Source: Methylobacterium sp. WL1
GTDB lineage: Bacteria; Pseudomonadota; Alphaproteobacteria; Rhizobiales; Beijerinckiaceae
Assembly: GCF_008000895.1 (NCBI RefSeq)
Contig: NZ_CP042823.1
Span: 496,001 to 560,000, forward strand
Length of the DNA stretch: 64,000 nt
Direction: 5' to 3'
Shown: piece after piece, positions 7,479 to 16,540 of the stretch
How positions within the stretch are numbered: position 1 is the first letter of the stretch
Layout: the number at the start of each line of letters is the position of its first letter
The notes under the pieces: generated by a model
What the model was told of the DNA's origin: nothing
Database searches by the model: none
Seen by the model: the letters and a program-made list of their open reading frames with translations, nothing else
Translations under genes and position numbers: made by a program

Positions 7479-8872
7479 GCGCGCCGACGCCGTCCGATGC
7501 CGCGACCATCGCCGCCGCGATCACGCAGGGCCGTTCGACCGCCCGCGCCACTGTGGCGGCCACATTGGAGCGGATTGCCGGGATCGATGGGCGCGTCGGG
7601 GCCTTCACGGATGTGCTGCCCGAGCGGGCGCTGGCACGGGCCGAGGCGCTCGATGCCGCCCTTGCGCGCGGCGAGCCTGCGGGTCCGCTCGCCGGCGTGC
7701 CCTTCGCGGTGAAGAACCTGATCGACGTCACCGGTCTACCGACCCGCGCCGGCTCGAAGATCAACCGGGATCGCCCGCCGGCCGCGCGCGACGGCGCGGT
7801 GGTGCGGCGCCTGGAGGCGGCCGGGGCGATCCTGGTCGGCGCGCTCAACATGGGCGAATACGCCTACGACTTCACCGGCGAGAACGTCCACGACGGCGAC
7901 GCCCACAATCCCCACGCCCTCGACCACATGACCGGCGGTTCCTCCGGTGGGTCGGGCGCGGCCGTGGCGGCCGGGCTGGTGCCGCTGACGCTGGGCTCGG
8001 ACACCAACGGCTCGATCCGGGTGCCCGCCGCGTTCTGCGGCTGCTTCGGGATGAAGCCGACCTACGGGCGGATCAGCCGGGCCGGCAGCTTCCCGTTCGT
8101 GGGCAGCCTCGACCATCTCGGCCCGATGGCCCGGAGCGTCGCGGACCTCGCCCTGGCCTACGACGCGATGCAGGGGCCCGACCCGGACGATCCGGTGGCC
8201 ACGACCCGGGCGCCCGAGCCTGCGTATCCCGGCCTGGAAACCGGCATCGGCGGCCTGCGCATCGCGGTGGCCGGCGGCTACTTCGCCCGCAACGGGCATC
8301 CGGAGGCGTTCGCGGCCGTCGCCCGCGTCGCGGAGGCCCTGGGGGCGAGCCGCACGGTCGAGCTCCCGGAGGCCCAGCGCGCCCGGGCGGCGGCCTACCT
8401 GATCACGGCGGCCGAGGGCGCAACCCTCCACCTCGACCGCCTGCGCACCCGGCCGCAGGATTTCGACCCGGCCGTGCGCGACCGCCTGATCGCGGGTGCG
8501 ATGATCCCGGCGCCCTTCGTCGAGCGGGCGCAGCGCTTCCGCCGCTGGTACCGCGATGCCGTGCTGGACCTGTTCGGCGGCGTCGACGTGATCCTGGCGC
8601 CGGCCACCCCCTGCCGGGCTCCGAAGGGCGGCCTGACCCACTTCGTGCTCGACGGCGTGACCCTGCCGATCCGGGCCAATATCGGCGTGTTCACGCAGCC
8701 GATCTCGTTCATCGGCCTGCCCGTGGTGGCCGTTCCGGTCAGGATCGATGCCGGACTGCCGCTCGGGGTCCAGGTGATCGCAGCACCCTGGCGCGAGGAC
8801 TTGGCCCTCCGGGTCGCGCGCCAGCTCGACCGGGATGGGATCTGCACGGCCCCGGTGGCGGAGATCGCCTGA
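7475..8872 (+). CDS. AtzE/HpxY family amidase
   Basis: Amidase-signature hydrolase, 465 residues. The catalytic triad is visible: K80 in PFAVKNLID, the Ser pair in the GGSSGGS block at 154-160, and the nucleophile S180 in GSDTNGS. AtzE hydrolyses 1-carboxybiuret in cyanuric acid breakdown, and HpxY-type members act in oxalurate/purine catabolism. The DUF4089 partner directly upstream, HpxZ/AtzH directly downstream and AllA further upstream favour a ureide role. No cyanuric acid hydrolase or allophanate hydrolase lies in the window, so an s-triazine role is unproved. It is coupled by start/stop overlaps on both sides. Confidence 0.88.
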   Translation: MSAPTPSDAATIAAAITQGRSTARATVAATLERIAGIDGRVGAFTDVLPERALARAEALDAALARGEPAGPLAGVPFAVKNLIDVTGLPTRAGSKINRDRPPAARDGAVVRRLEAAGAILVGALNMGEYAYDFTGENVHDGDAHNPHALDHMTGGSSGGSGAAVAAGLVPLTLGSDTNGSIRVPAAFCGCFGMKPTYGRISRAGSFPFVGSLDHLGPMARSVADLALAYDAMQGPDPDDPVATTRAPEPAYPGLETGIGGLRIAVAGGYFARNGHPEAFAAVARVAEALGASRTVELPEAQRARAAAYLITAAEGATLHLDRLRTRPQDFDPAVRDRLIAGAMIPAPFVERAQRFRRWYRDAVLDLFGGVDVILAPATPCRAPKGGLTHFVLDGVTLPIRANIGVFTQPISFIGLPVVAVPVRIDAGLPLGVQVIAAPWREDLALRVARQLDRDGICTAPVAEIA

Positions 8873-9255
8873 TGATTATCGACGATCCCGCCGTGAAAGC
8901 CGAAGTCGAGGCCTCGTTCCGGACCTACGAGACGGCGCTGACCACCAACGACATCGCCACCCTGGAGGCGCTCTTCCGGGACGATCCTCGCACGATCCGC
9001 TACGGCGCCGGGGAGAATCTCTACGGGATGGACGCGATCCGGGCATTCCGGCGGGCACGCTCGCCCGTGGGCCTCGAGCGAGTGCTCGCCGAGACGGTGA
9101 TCACGACCTACGGCCGCGACTTCGCCACCGCCATGACCCTGTTCACCCGGGACAACGCTCCCGGGAGGACCGGCCGCCAGAGCCAGACCTGGGTGCGGTT
9201 TCCGGAGGGATGGCGGGTGGTCGCCGCCCACGTGAGCCTCATCGAAACCCCATAG
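8872..9255 (+). CDS. hpxZ: HpxZ / AtzH-like protein (DUF3225, SnoaL-like fold)
   Basis: A 127-residue NTF2/SnoaL-like protein starting [20 protein letters not shown]. Conserved blocks are the short helix pair with [19 protein letters not shown], the [12 protein letters not shown] segment and the C-terminal [18 protein letters not shown]. Relatives are HpxZ of oxalurate catabolism and AtzH, reported to decarboxylate and hydrolyse a dicarboxyurea product so that amide breakdown does not stall. The start overlaps the amidase stop by one base, so the three proteins should be made together. Confidence 0.88.
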   Translation: MIIDDPAVKAEVEASFRTYETALTTNDIATLEALFRDDPRTIRYGAGENLYGMDAIRAFRRARSPVGLERVLAETVITTYGRDFATAMTLFTRDNAPGRTGRQSQTWVRFPEGWRVVAAHVSLIETP

Positions 9256-9362
9256 GATCGACGGGTCGGCGCAGGGTCCGGGGGCGAGTGGCCGCGGGCT
9301 TGCATACGGTCGGACGTATTCCGGGCCCGCCCTCCCGGACCAACGTGAGTGTCCGATCCGAC

Positions 9363-10985
9363 ATGCTGTCTCGTCTGAAAACCTTCGGCGCCCGTGCGGC
9401 GCTCGCCGGCGCCCTGGCACTCACCGCCAGCACCGCCGCCCTCGCACAGGGAACGCTGCGGATCGGGATGACCGCATCGGACATCCCGCTGACCACCGGC
9501 CAGACCGACAATGGCGGCGAGGGCATGCGGTTCCTGGGCTACACCGTCTATGACGGCCTGATTAACTGGGATCTGTCGAGCGCCGAACTCGCCTCCGACC
9601 TCGTGCCAGGCCTCGCGACCAGCTGGGCGGTCGACGCCACCGACAAGACCAAGTGGACCTTCAAGCTGCGGCCGGGGGTGAAATTCCACGACGGCTCCGA
9701 CTTCAACGCCGACGCCGTGGTGTGGAACCTCGACAAGCTCCTGAAGGCCGACGCGCCGCAATACGATCCGCGCCAATCTGCGCAGGGCAAGACCCGCATT
9801 CCGGCGGTCGCCTCCTACAAGGTGGTGGACCCGCTGACGGTCGAGATCGTCACCAAGGCCCCGGACGCGACGCTGCCCTACCAGATCGCCTGGATCATGA
9901 TGTCCTCCCCGGCACAGTGGGAGAAGGTCGGCAAGTCCTGGGACGCCTTCGCCAAGCAGCCCTCCGGGACCGGTCCGTGGAAGCTCACGCTGTTCGCCCC
10001 CCGCGAGCGCGCCGAGATGGTGCCGTTCAAGGAATACTGGGACAAGGACAGGGTCCCGAAGCTCGACAAGCTCGTGCTGGTTCCGCTGCCGGAGGCCAAC
10101 GCCCGGGTCGCGGCGCTCCGCTCCGGCCAGGTCGACTGGATCGAGGCGCCCGCGCCGGACGCCGTGGCCTCGCTCAAGGGTGCCGGCTTCACCATCGTCA
10201 CCAACGCCTATCCGCACAACTGGACCTGGCACCTGTCCCGGGTCGAGGGCTCGCCCTGGAACGACATCCGGGTCCGCAAGGCGGCCAACCTCGCCATCGA
10301 CCGCGACGGCCTGAAGGAGCTGCTCGGCGGCCTCGCGATCCCGGCCAAGGGCTTCATGCCGCCCGGCCACCAGTGGTTCGGCCACCCGACCTTCGACGTT
10401 AAGTACGATCCGGAGGCCGCCAAGAAGCTGATGGCCGAGGCCGGCTACAGCCCGGCCAAGCCCCTGAAGCTGAAGGTCGCAATTTCGGCCTCGGGCTCGG
10501 GCCAGATGCAGCCGCTGCCGATGAACGAGTTCGTCCAGCAGAACCTCTCCGAGGTCGGCATCCAGGTCGACTACGAGGTGGTCGAGTGGAACACGCTGAT
10601 CAATATCTGGCGGGCTGGCGCCAAGGCCGACATCTCCCGCGGCGTGTCGGCGATCAACTATTCGTACTTCATCCAGGACCCGTTCACCGGGTTCATCCGC
10701 CACCTTCAGAGCAACTTCGCCCCGCCGAACGGTACCAACTGGGGGTATTACAGCGATCCGGCGATGGACAAGCTGTTCGACCAGGTGCGGACCACCTTCG
10801 ACAAGGCCGCACAGACCCAGGTCCTGGAGAAGGTCCACGAGAAGTACGTGGACGACGCGCTGTTCGTCATGATCACGCACGACGTGAACCCGCGGGCGAT
10901 GAGCCCGAAGGTGAAGGGCTTCGTCCAGGCCCAGAACTGGTTCCAGGATTTTTCCAAGATCACCATCGCGACGGCGGGGCGGTGA
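9363..10985 (+). CDS. ABC transporter substrate-binding protein (SBP_bac_5, peptide/nickel family)
   Basis: Periplasmic solute-binding component of the importer encoded by the next four genes. It has 540 residues with a Sec signal peptide at 1-30 (MLSRLKTFGARAALAGALAL, cleaved after ALAQ). The mature start TLRIGMTASDIPLT and blocks such as WTFKLRPGVKFHDGSDFNAD and VRKAANLAIDRD are typical of DppA/OppA-type proteins. The ligand is not fixed by sequence; its position right after the amidase genes suggests a ureide or a small amide. It begins 107 bases after hpxZ, and a structured spacer separates it from the permease gene. Confidence 0.92.
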   Translation: MLSRLKTFGARAALAGALALTASTAALAQGTLRIGMTASDIPLTTGQTDNGGEGMRFLGYTVYDGLINWDLSSAELASDLVPGLATSWAVDATDKTKWTFKLRPGVKFHDGSDFNADAVVWNLDKLLKADAPQYDPRQSAQGKTRIPAVASYKVVDPLTVEIVTKAPDATLPYQIAWIMMSSPAQWEKVGKSWDAFAKQPSGTGPWKLTLFAPRERAEMVPFKEYWDKDRVPKLDKLVLVPLPEANARVAALRSGQVDWIEAPAPDAVASLKGAGFTIVTNAYPHNWTWHLSRVEGSPWNDIRVRKAANLAIDRDGLKELLGGLAIPAKGFMPPGHQWFGHPTFDVKYDPEAAKKLMAEAGYSPAKPLKLKVAISASGSGQMQPLPMNEFVQQNLSEVGIQVDYEVVEWNTLINIWRAGAKADISRGVSAINYSYFIQDPFTGFIRHLQSNFAPPNGTNWGYYSDPAMDKLFDQVRTTFDKAAQTQVLEKVHEKYVDDALFVMITHDVNPRAMSPKVKGFVQAQNWFQDFSKITIATAGR

Positions 10986-11160
10986 CACCCGGCTCCCTCC
11001 CTCTACGGGGGAGGGGGCCGAGCGGAGCGAAGCGCGAACAGGGCAGCGCGACGGTGCGGGTTTCGGCTCCCGGCATGACTTCTCCGGATGCGTCGCTGCC
11101 CTTTCCCGCCCCCTGCTGACGCAGGAGCCATCCTCCCCCGCACAGGGGGAGGGGACTTTC
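10986..11160. repeat. Composite extragenic palindromic element
   Basis: The spacer between the binding-protein and permease genes folds on itself. It holds a 7-bp stem at 10995-11015 (ccctccc/gggaggg), a long-range pair gggcagcg (11041-11048) with cgctgccc (11094-11101), and an 8-bp hairpin at 11132-11152 (cctccccc/gggggagg). Two similar CT/GA-rich hairpins bracketing a paired core look like a mobile REP/BIME-type element. In this position it could also protect the upstream mRNA so that the binding protein is made in excess over the membrane parts. Confidence 0.6.
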
Positions 11161-11182
11161 ATCGGCCACGGCAAGGCATCCG

Positions 11183-12136
11183 ATGCTGATCTACATTCTC
11201 AAACGTCTGGTCTACGTGACGCCCGTGGCGTTCGGGGTCAGCCTGGTCTGCTTCCTGCTGGTCCATCTGGCACCCGGCGACGCCCTGAGTGCGGTCCTGC
11301 CGGCGGATGCCACCCAGGAGACCATCGACAGCATGCGGGCCGCCTACGGGTTCGATAAGCCGCTGCCGATGCAGTACCTGATCTGGCTGTGGCACGTGCT
11401 GCACGGTGATCTCGGCACGTCCATCGCCACCGGTCGGCCGGTGCTGGGCGAAGTCACCCGGGCGGTGATCAACTCGCTGATCCTCGCCTCCGTGGCGACC
11501 CTACTGGGCTTCACGTTCGGCACGCTGTTCGGCTTCGTCGCCGGCTACCACCGCAACTCGCTGGCCGACCGGGCGGCGTCGGCGCTCTCGGTCTTCGGCG
11601 TGAGCGTGCCGCATTACTGGCTCGGCATGGTCCTGGTGATCGTGTTCTCGGCCACCCTTGGCTGGCTGCCGCCCACCGGCGCCGGACCGGACGGCTCGGG
11701 CAACTGGCGGCCCGATTTCGACCACCTGCGCTACCTGATCCTCCCGGCGGTGACGATGTCGGTGATCCCCACCGGCATCATCGCCCGCACCGTGCGCGCG
11801 CTGGTGGCCGACATCCTGTCCCAGGACTTCGTCGAGGCCCTGCGCGCCAAGGGCATGGATGAGTTCGGCGTGTTCAAACACGTCGTGCGCAACGCCGCCC
11901 CGACCGCGCTGGCGATCATGGGCCTGCAGCTCGGCTACCTGCTCGGCGGCTCGATCCTGGTCGAGACCGTGTTCGCGTGGCCCGGCACCGGCTTCCTTCT
12001 CAACGCCGCGATCTTCCAGCGCGACCTGCCCCTGCTCCAGGGCTCGATCCTGGTGCTGGCGATGTTCTTCGTCGTCCTCAACCTGCTGGTCGACGTGATG
12101 CAGACCGCCCTCGACCCGCGCATCGAACGCGCCTGA
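11183..12136 (+). CDS. ABC transporter permease (DppB/OppB type)
   Basis: Inner-membrane permease of the peptide/nickel importer family, 317 residues, about six membrane helices. It starts with the family pattern MLIYILKRLVYVTPVAFGVS and ends VMQTALDPRIERA. The EAA coupling loop reads DFVEALRAKGMDEFGVFKHV, where it contacts the ATPases. The next gene begins 14 bases downstream. It pairs with the DppC-type permease at 12151. Confidence 0.93.
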   Translation: MLIYILKRLVYVTPVAFGVSLVCFLLVHLAPGDALSAVLPADATQETIDSMRAAYGFDKPLPMQYLIWLWHVLHGDLGTSIATGRPVLGEVTRAVINSLILASVATLLGFTFGTLFGFVAGYHRNSLADRAASALSVFGVSVPHYWLGMVLVIVFSATLGWLPPTGAGPDGSGNWRPDFDHLRYLILPAVTMSVIPTGIIARTVRALVADILSQDFVEALRAKGMDEFGVFKHVVRNAAPTALAIMGLQLGYLLGGSILVETVFAWPGTGFLLNAAIFQRDLPLLQGSILVLAMFFVVLNLLVDVMQTALDPRIERA

Positions 12137-12150
12137 CCCGGAGGCCGATC

Positions 12151-13080
12151 ATGACCGCACCGATCACCGCCGCCTCGATGGCCCTCGACGGCGGCGTGCT
12201 CTCCGCCAGCGAGGCCGCCCCGGAGGCCGCGTTCGTTCCGTCCCGCGGCTTCTGGGGCCATGTCGGCCACCGACTGGTGCGCGATCCCGTGGCCATGGGG
12301 GCGGGCGCCTTGATCCTCCTGGTGGTGGCCATCGCCGTCCTGGCGCCCTGGATCACCCCGATGGACCCGTACAAGGGCTCCATGCTGCGCCGCCTGAAGC
12401 ATGTCGGCGACGCCACCTACTGGCTCGGCTCGGACGAACTCGGGCGCGACATGATCAGCCGGCTGATGCTGGGCTCGCGGCTGTCGCTGTTCATCGGCGT
12501 CACCCCGGTGCTGATCGCCTTCGTGATCGGCTCGAGCATCGGCATCCTGGCCGGCTATGTCGGCGGCTGGACCAACACGATCCTGATGCGCACCATCGAC
12601 GTGTTCTTCGCGTTCCCGTCCGTCCTGCTGGCGATCGCGCTGTCCGGGGCGCTCGGGGCCGGCATCTTCAACTCGATCGTGTCGCTGACCTGTGTGTTCG
12701 TGCCCCAGATCGCCCGGGTCGCCGAGAGTGTCACGACGGGCATCCGCAAGCGCGACTACATCGACGCGGCGAAGCTCTCGGGGGCCTCGCCGCTGACGAT
12801 CATGCGGGTGCAGGTGCTCGGCAACGTGGTCGGGCCGATCTTCGTCTACGCCACCAGCCTGATCTCGGTCTCGATGATCCTGGCCTCGGGCCTGTCGTTC
12901 CTGGGTCTCGGCGTGCGCCCGCCGGAGCCGGAATGGGGCCTGATGCTCAACACCCTGCGCACCGCGATCTACGCCAACCCGGTCGTCGCGGCCCTGCCGG
13001 GCGTGTGCATCTTCGTCGTCTCGATCGCCTTCAACCTGTTCTCGGACGGCCTGCGCGCCGCCATGGAAATCCGCCAATGA
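12151..13080 (+). CDS. ABC transporter permease (DppC/OppC type)
   Basis: Second permease of the importer, 309 residues. It has a cytoplasmic N-terminal extension of about 40 residues, a first membrane helix near GAGALILLVVAIAVLAPWI, and five further helices. The WLGSDELGRDMISRL block and EAA loop RKRDYIDAAKLSGAS are hallmarks of the DppC family. ATG 12151 follows cggaggccgatc, a good ribosome site. The ATPase genes follow immediately. Confidence 0.93.
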   Translation: MTAPITAASMALDGGVLSASEAAPEAAFVPSRGFWGHVGHRLVRDPVAMGAGALILLVVAIAVLAPWITPMDPYKGSMLRRLKHVGDATYWLGSDELGRDMISRLMLGSRLSLFIGVTPVLIAFVIGSSIGILAGYVGGWTNTILMRTIDVFFAFPSVLLAIALSGALGAGIFNSIVSLTCVFVPQIARVAESVTTGIRKRDYIDAAKLSGASPLTIMRVQVLGNVVGPIFVYATSLISVSMILASGLSFLGLGVRPPEPEWGLMLNTLRTAIYANPVVAALPGVCIFVVSIAFNLFSDGLRAAMEIRQ

Positions 13081-13093
13081 CGGAGATTCGCCC

Positions 13094-14149
13094 GTGAGCG
13101 TCATCCCGGATGCCCCCGATCCGTTCGCCCGCGACCGCGGCGGACCCGCCCAGCCGCTCCTGTCGGTCTCGGGCCTGTACAAGCACTTCCCGGTCCGCAA
13201 GGCCGGCGGAAAGAAGCAGGTCGTGCGGGCCGTCGACGGCGTCGACTTCGACGTCCTGAAGGGCGAGACCTTAGGGATCGTCGGGGAGTCCGGCTGCGGC
13301 AAGTCCACCACCGCCAAGCTGCTGATGGGCTTGATCGAGCGCGATTCCGGCAGCCTCCTGTATGACGGCCAGGCGGTCGGCGAGCGGGCGATGCCGTGGC
13401 GCTCCTACCGCCGCCAGGTCCAGATGGTGTTCCAGGACAGCTACGCCTCGCTCAACCCGCGCATGACGGTCGAGCAGTCGATCGCCTTCGGCCCGAAGGT
13501 CAACGGCGTGCCCGGTCGCGAGGCGGTGGAGCGCGCCCGGGCCCTGCTGGCCCGGGTCGGCCTCGAGCCGAAGCGCTTTGCCGGCCGCTATCCGCACGAG
13601 ATCTCGGGCGGCCAGCGGCAGCGGGTCAACATCGCACGCTCGCTCGCCCTGGAGCCGCGGCTGGTTCTGCTGGACGAGGCGGTCTCCGCGCTCGACAAGT
13701 CCGTGGAGGCGCAGGTGCTGAACCTCCTCCTCGACCTGAAATCCGAGTTCGGCCTCACCTACATCTTCATCAGCCACGACCTGAACGTCGTCCGCTTCAT
13801 CTCCGATCGGGTGATGGTGATGTATCTCGGCCGGGTCTCCGAGATCGGCCCGTCCGACACGGTGCTCGACGCCCCGGCCCACCCCTACACCGAGGCGCTG
13901 CTGGCCTCGATGCCGTCGCTGGACCCGGACAACCGCACGCAGACGGCACTCCTGCAGGGCGATCCGCCGAACCCGATCGATCCGCCCCTCGGCTGCCGGT
14001 TCCACCCCCGTTGCAGTTTGGCCGAGCCGATCTGCAGCGAGAAGGAGCCGCCCCTCGAAAAGGTCGGTCCGCTGCATCGGGTCTCGTGTCTCGCCCGCCA
14101 GCCCGGCTCCGGCCATTCCGCCGCCCCGGCCCGGGCGCTGGCGGCATGA
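13094..14149 (+). CDS. ABC transporter ATP-binding protein (DppF/OppF type)
   Basis: One of two ATPases powering the importer, 351 residues. It has Walker A GESGCGKSTTAKLL, signature SGGQRQRVNIARSLA, Walker B LVLLDEAVSALD and the C-terminal oligopeptide domain with GCRFHPRCSLAEPIC. The start codon is GTG at 13094, shortly after the permease stop. Here the F-type ATPase precedes the D-type one, the reverse of the classical dpp order. The stop overlaps the next start (ATGA), so the ATPases are translationally coupled. Confidence 0.93.
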   Translation: MSVIPDAPDPFARDRGGPAQPLLSVSGLYKHFPVRKAGGKKQVVRAVDGVDFDVLKGETLGIVGESGCGKSTTAKLLMGLIERDSGSLLYDGQAVGERAMPWRSYRRQVQMVFQDSYASLNPRMTVEQSIAFGPKVNGVPGREAVERARALLARVGLEPKRFAGRYPHEISGGQRQRVNIARSLALEPRLVLLDEAVSALDKSVEAQVLNLLLDLKSEFGLTYIFISHDLNVVRFISDRVMVMYLGRVSEIGPSDTVLDAPAHPYTEALLASMPSLDPDNRTQTALLQGDPPNPIDPPLGCRFHPRCSLAEPICSEKEPPLEKVGPLHRVSCLARQPGSGHSAAPARALAA

Positions 14150-15183
14150 GCGCCCCGATGTCGAACCCCGAACCCGCCGTCACCCTCGAGAACCTGCGCG
14201 TCGCCTTCGGCAAGGTGCAGGTCGTGGACGGCGTCGACCTCACCGTGGAGCGCGGTCAGGCGATGGCGCTGATCGGCGAGTCCGGCTCGGGCAAGAGCGT
14301 GACCCTGCGGGCGATCCTGCGCCTGTTCCACGAGGGGCGCAGCCGGATCGAGGGCAAGATCCTGGCAGCCGGCCGGGACGTGCAGGCGCTCAGCAAGCGC
14401 CAGCTCGCCGACTTCCGCGGCGGCGACGTCTCGATGATCTTCCAGGAGCCGCTGCTCGCCTTCGACCCGGTCTACACGGTGGGCCGGCAGATCACCGAGG
14501 CGATCCGGCGCCACGAGACGATCACGAAGGACGATGCCCGCAAGCGCGCGCTCGCCCTGTTCGAGCGCGTGCGGATCCCGAGCCCGGAGCGGCGGCTGGA
14601 CAACTACCCGCACGAGATGTCGGGCGGCATGCGCCAGCGCGCCATGATCGCGCTCGCGCTCGCGTGCCGGCCGCAGGTGCTGCTGGCCGACGAGCCGACC
14701 ACCGCGCTCGACGCCACCGTGCAGATCCAGGTGCTGCTGCTCCTGCGCGAATTGCAGCGTGACCTCGGCCTGTCGATCATCATCGTGACCCACGATCTCG
14801 GCGCGGCCGTCGAGGTCGCCGACCGGATCGCCGTGATGTACGCGGGCAAGATCGTCGAGACCGGGACCGCGCATCAGGTCGTGCTCGATCCGCATCATCC
14901 CTACACGATCGGCCTGCTGCGCAGTCGGGCGGAGGGTGCGCTGGCGAAGGGCTCCCGGCTGCAGACCATCCCGGGGAGCCCGCCGGACCTCGCCAACCGG
15001 CCGCCGGGCTGCCCGTTCGCGCCGCGCTGCTTCCTAGCCGCGGAGCAGTGCCGCCGGGAGATGCCCCCGGTCGCCGAGATCGCCCCCGGTCACAAGGTGG
15101 CCTGCTGGCGGACCGACGAGGCCGCGGCGGCCTACCGGGCGGGACCGACGCCCGTGCGTGCGGCCGAGCTGGTCCCGGCCTGA
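14146..15183 (+). CDS. ABC transporter ATP-binding protein (DppD/OppD type)
   Basis: Second ATPase of the importer, 345 residues. Walker A is GESGSGKSVTLRAIL, the signature is SGGMRQRAMIALALA, Walker B is VLLADEPTTALD, and the oligopeptide C-terminal motif is GCPFAPRCFLAAEQC. The D-type signature MRQRAMIA separates it from the partner gene. It overlaps the upstream ATPase gene by four bases and is the last gene of the ureide/transport cluster. Confidence 0.93.
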   Translation: MSAPMSNPEPAVTLENLRVAFGKVQVVDGVDLTVERGQAMALIGESGSGKSVTLRAILRLFHEGRSRIEGKILAAGRDVQALSKRQLADFRGGDVSMIFQEPLLAFDPVYTVGRQITEAIRRHETITKDDARKRALALFERVRIPSPERRLDNYPHEMSGGMRQRAMIALALACRPQVLLADEPTTALDATVQIQVLLLLRELQRDLGLSIIIVTHDLGAAVEVADRIAVMYAGKIVETGTAHQVVLDPHHPYTIGLLRSRAEGALAKGSRLQTIPGSPPDLANRPPGCPFAPRCFLAAEQCRREMPPVAEIAPGHKVACWRTDEAAAAYRAGPTPVRAAELVPA

Positions 15184-15279
15184 CCCCCGGGGATCGACGC
15201 ATCCGCGCGAAGCCTTTATCCGGCATCGCGCGGCTTTCAGGCGGCGGATCACCGTGCGACCGGCCGCCCGAGCATCGCG

Positions 15280-16527
15280 ATGAGCCCATCCCCCTCCGAG
15301 ATCGTCCTGGTCCCCCGCGGGGAGGCCGGCCATTTCCTGCCGGCGGCTTTGGGCTGGCTGGGGAAGCGGATCAGCGTCACGGCCCATCCGGGCGCGGCCA
15401 ACCACGTGCTCTGCCTGCCGGTGCTCGATTTCGTCCGCCTCGGCTTCCCGGACCTGAACGGGCGGCTCGATCTGCTGGAGCCGGGCGATGCCGAGAACCT
15501 GCGGTCCGGCCGGGCGGCCCTGCTCCTCGACCTGTCGAACGAGGGGCCGGGGCTGCACGCGCCCACCTTCGAGGCGCTCCACCGCAACCTCGAGGGCCTC
15601 GGGATCCCCCGGGAGCGGGTCACCCTGGTCACCCAGAACCGGCTGCTGCGGCTGGATTACGAGCGGCTCTACGGCGAGGGCCTGCGGTTCTGGACCTTCG
15701 ATTTCTTCCCGCTCCAGGTCGCGCTCTGGCTAGACGCGGAGGCAGGCCCGAGACTCTTCCCGCAGCATCCGCTCGACCGGGCCGGCTACGCACCGCTCAC
15801 CCAGGATACCGGCCCCGCCCGGTTCCTGTGCCAGAACGCGGCCCTGCGCTGGCACCGGGTGCTGCTCTACCGCTGGTTCCAGCTCAACGGCCTGGACCGC
15901 GACGGCCTGATCTCGTTCCACGGGATCGGCGTCGACAACCCGAAGGCGGGCGGCATCGACGTCTTCCACGCGCCGCTGGAGATCGCCGCGGCCTTCGGGC
16001 CGCTGCTGGCCGATGTCGGCACCTGGATCCCCCGGCAGGCCCGGCGGATCGACACCCCGGCCCCCGGTGGCGACATGGTCCTGACCCTCGATACCCGGGC
16101 CTACGCCGCCAGCGACCTCACAATCATCTCCGAAACGGATTTCTTCGAGCTGGGCGTCGAGCGCATCACGGAGAAATCGCTGAAGGCCGCCGCGATGGGC
16201 GTGCCGTTCGTGACGGTGGGCGCACCGCGGGCCGTCGCGCTCCTGTCGGAACTCGGCTTCCAGACCTTCGGCGGCCTGATCGACCACCATTACGACGTGA
16301 TCGCCGACCCTATCGAGCGGCTGCCCCAGGTGTTCCAGTCGATCACGGCGGCCTGGGACGCGTGCACGCGCGACCGCGCCGCCTGGCATCGCCGGGCACG
16401 CGAGCAAGCCGAGACGAACGTCGCGCATGCGCGCCACGGGCTGCTCCGGCAGCTCGACCGGGTGATGGTGGCGCCGCTGGTGGAGCGCCTAGCCCGGTTC
16501 ATGGAAACGGGCGCGCTCGTGCACTGA
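15280..16527 (+). CDS. Conserved hypothetical protein, possibly surface-polysaccharide related
   Basis: A 415-residue soluble protein I cannot assign with confidence. The region at about 280-335 (SETDFFELGVERITEKSLKA followed by an AMGVPFVTVGAP strand) resembles the TEK...G.PF nucleotide-sugar-site pattern seen in exostosin- and fucosyltransferase-like proteins and many uncharacterised glycan-locus proteins. The N-terminal half has no clear motif. There is no signal peptide or membrane helix. It starts 96 bases after the ABC cluster and is followed at 13 bases by a zinc-ribbon membrane protein, so those two may form an operon. Confidence 0.6.
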   Translation: MSPSPSEIVLVPRGEAGHFLPAALGWLGKRISVTAHPGAANHVLCLPVLDFVRLGFPDLNGRLDLLEPGDAENLRSGRAALLLDLSNEGPGLHAPTFEALHRNLEGLGIPRERVTLVTQNRLLRLDYERLYGEGLRFWTFDFFPLQVALWLDAEAGPRLFPQHPLDRAGYAPLTQDTGPARFLCQNAALRWHRVLLYRWFQLNGLDRDGLISFHGIGVDNPKAGGIDVFHAPLEIAAAFGPLLADVGTWIPRQARRIDTPAPGGDMVLTLDTRAYAASDLTIISETDFFELGVERITEKSLKAAAMGVPFVTVGAPRAVALLSELGFQTFGGLIDHHYDVIADPIERLPQVFQSITAAWDACTRDRAAWHRRAREQAETNVAHARHGLLRQLDRVMVAPLVERLARFMETGALVH

Positions 16528-16540
16528 CCCGCGCCCCGCC

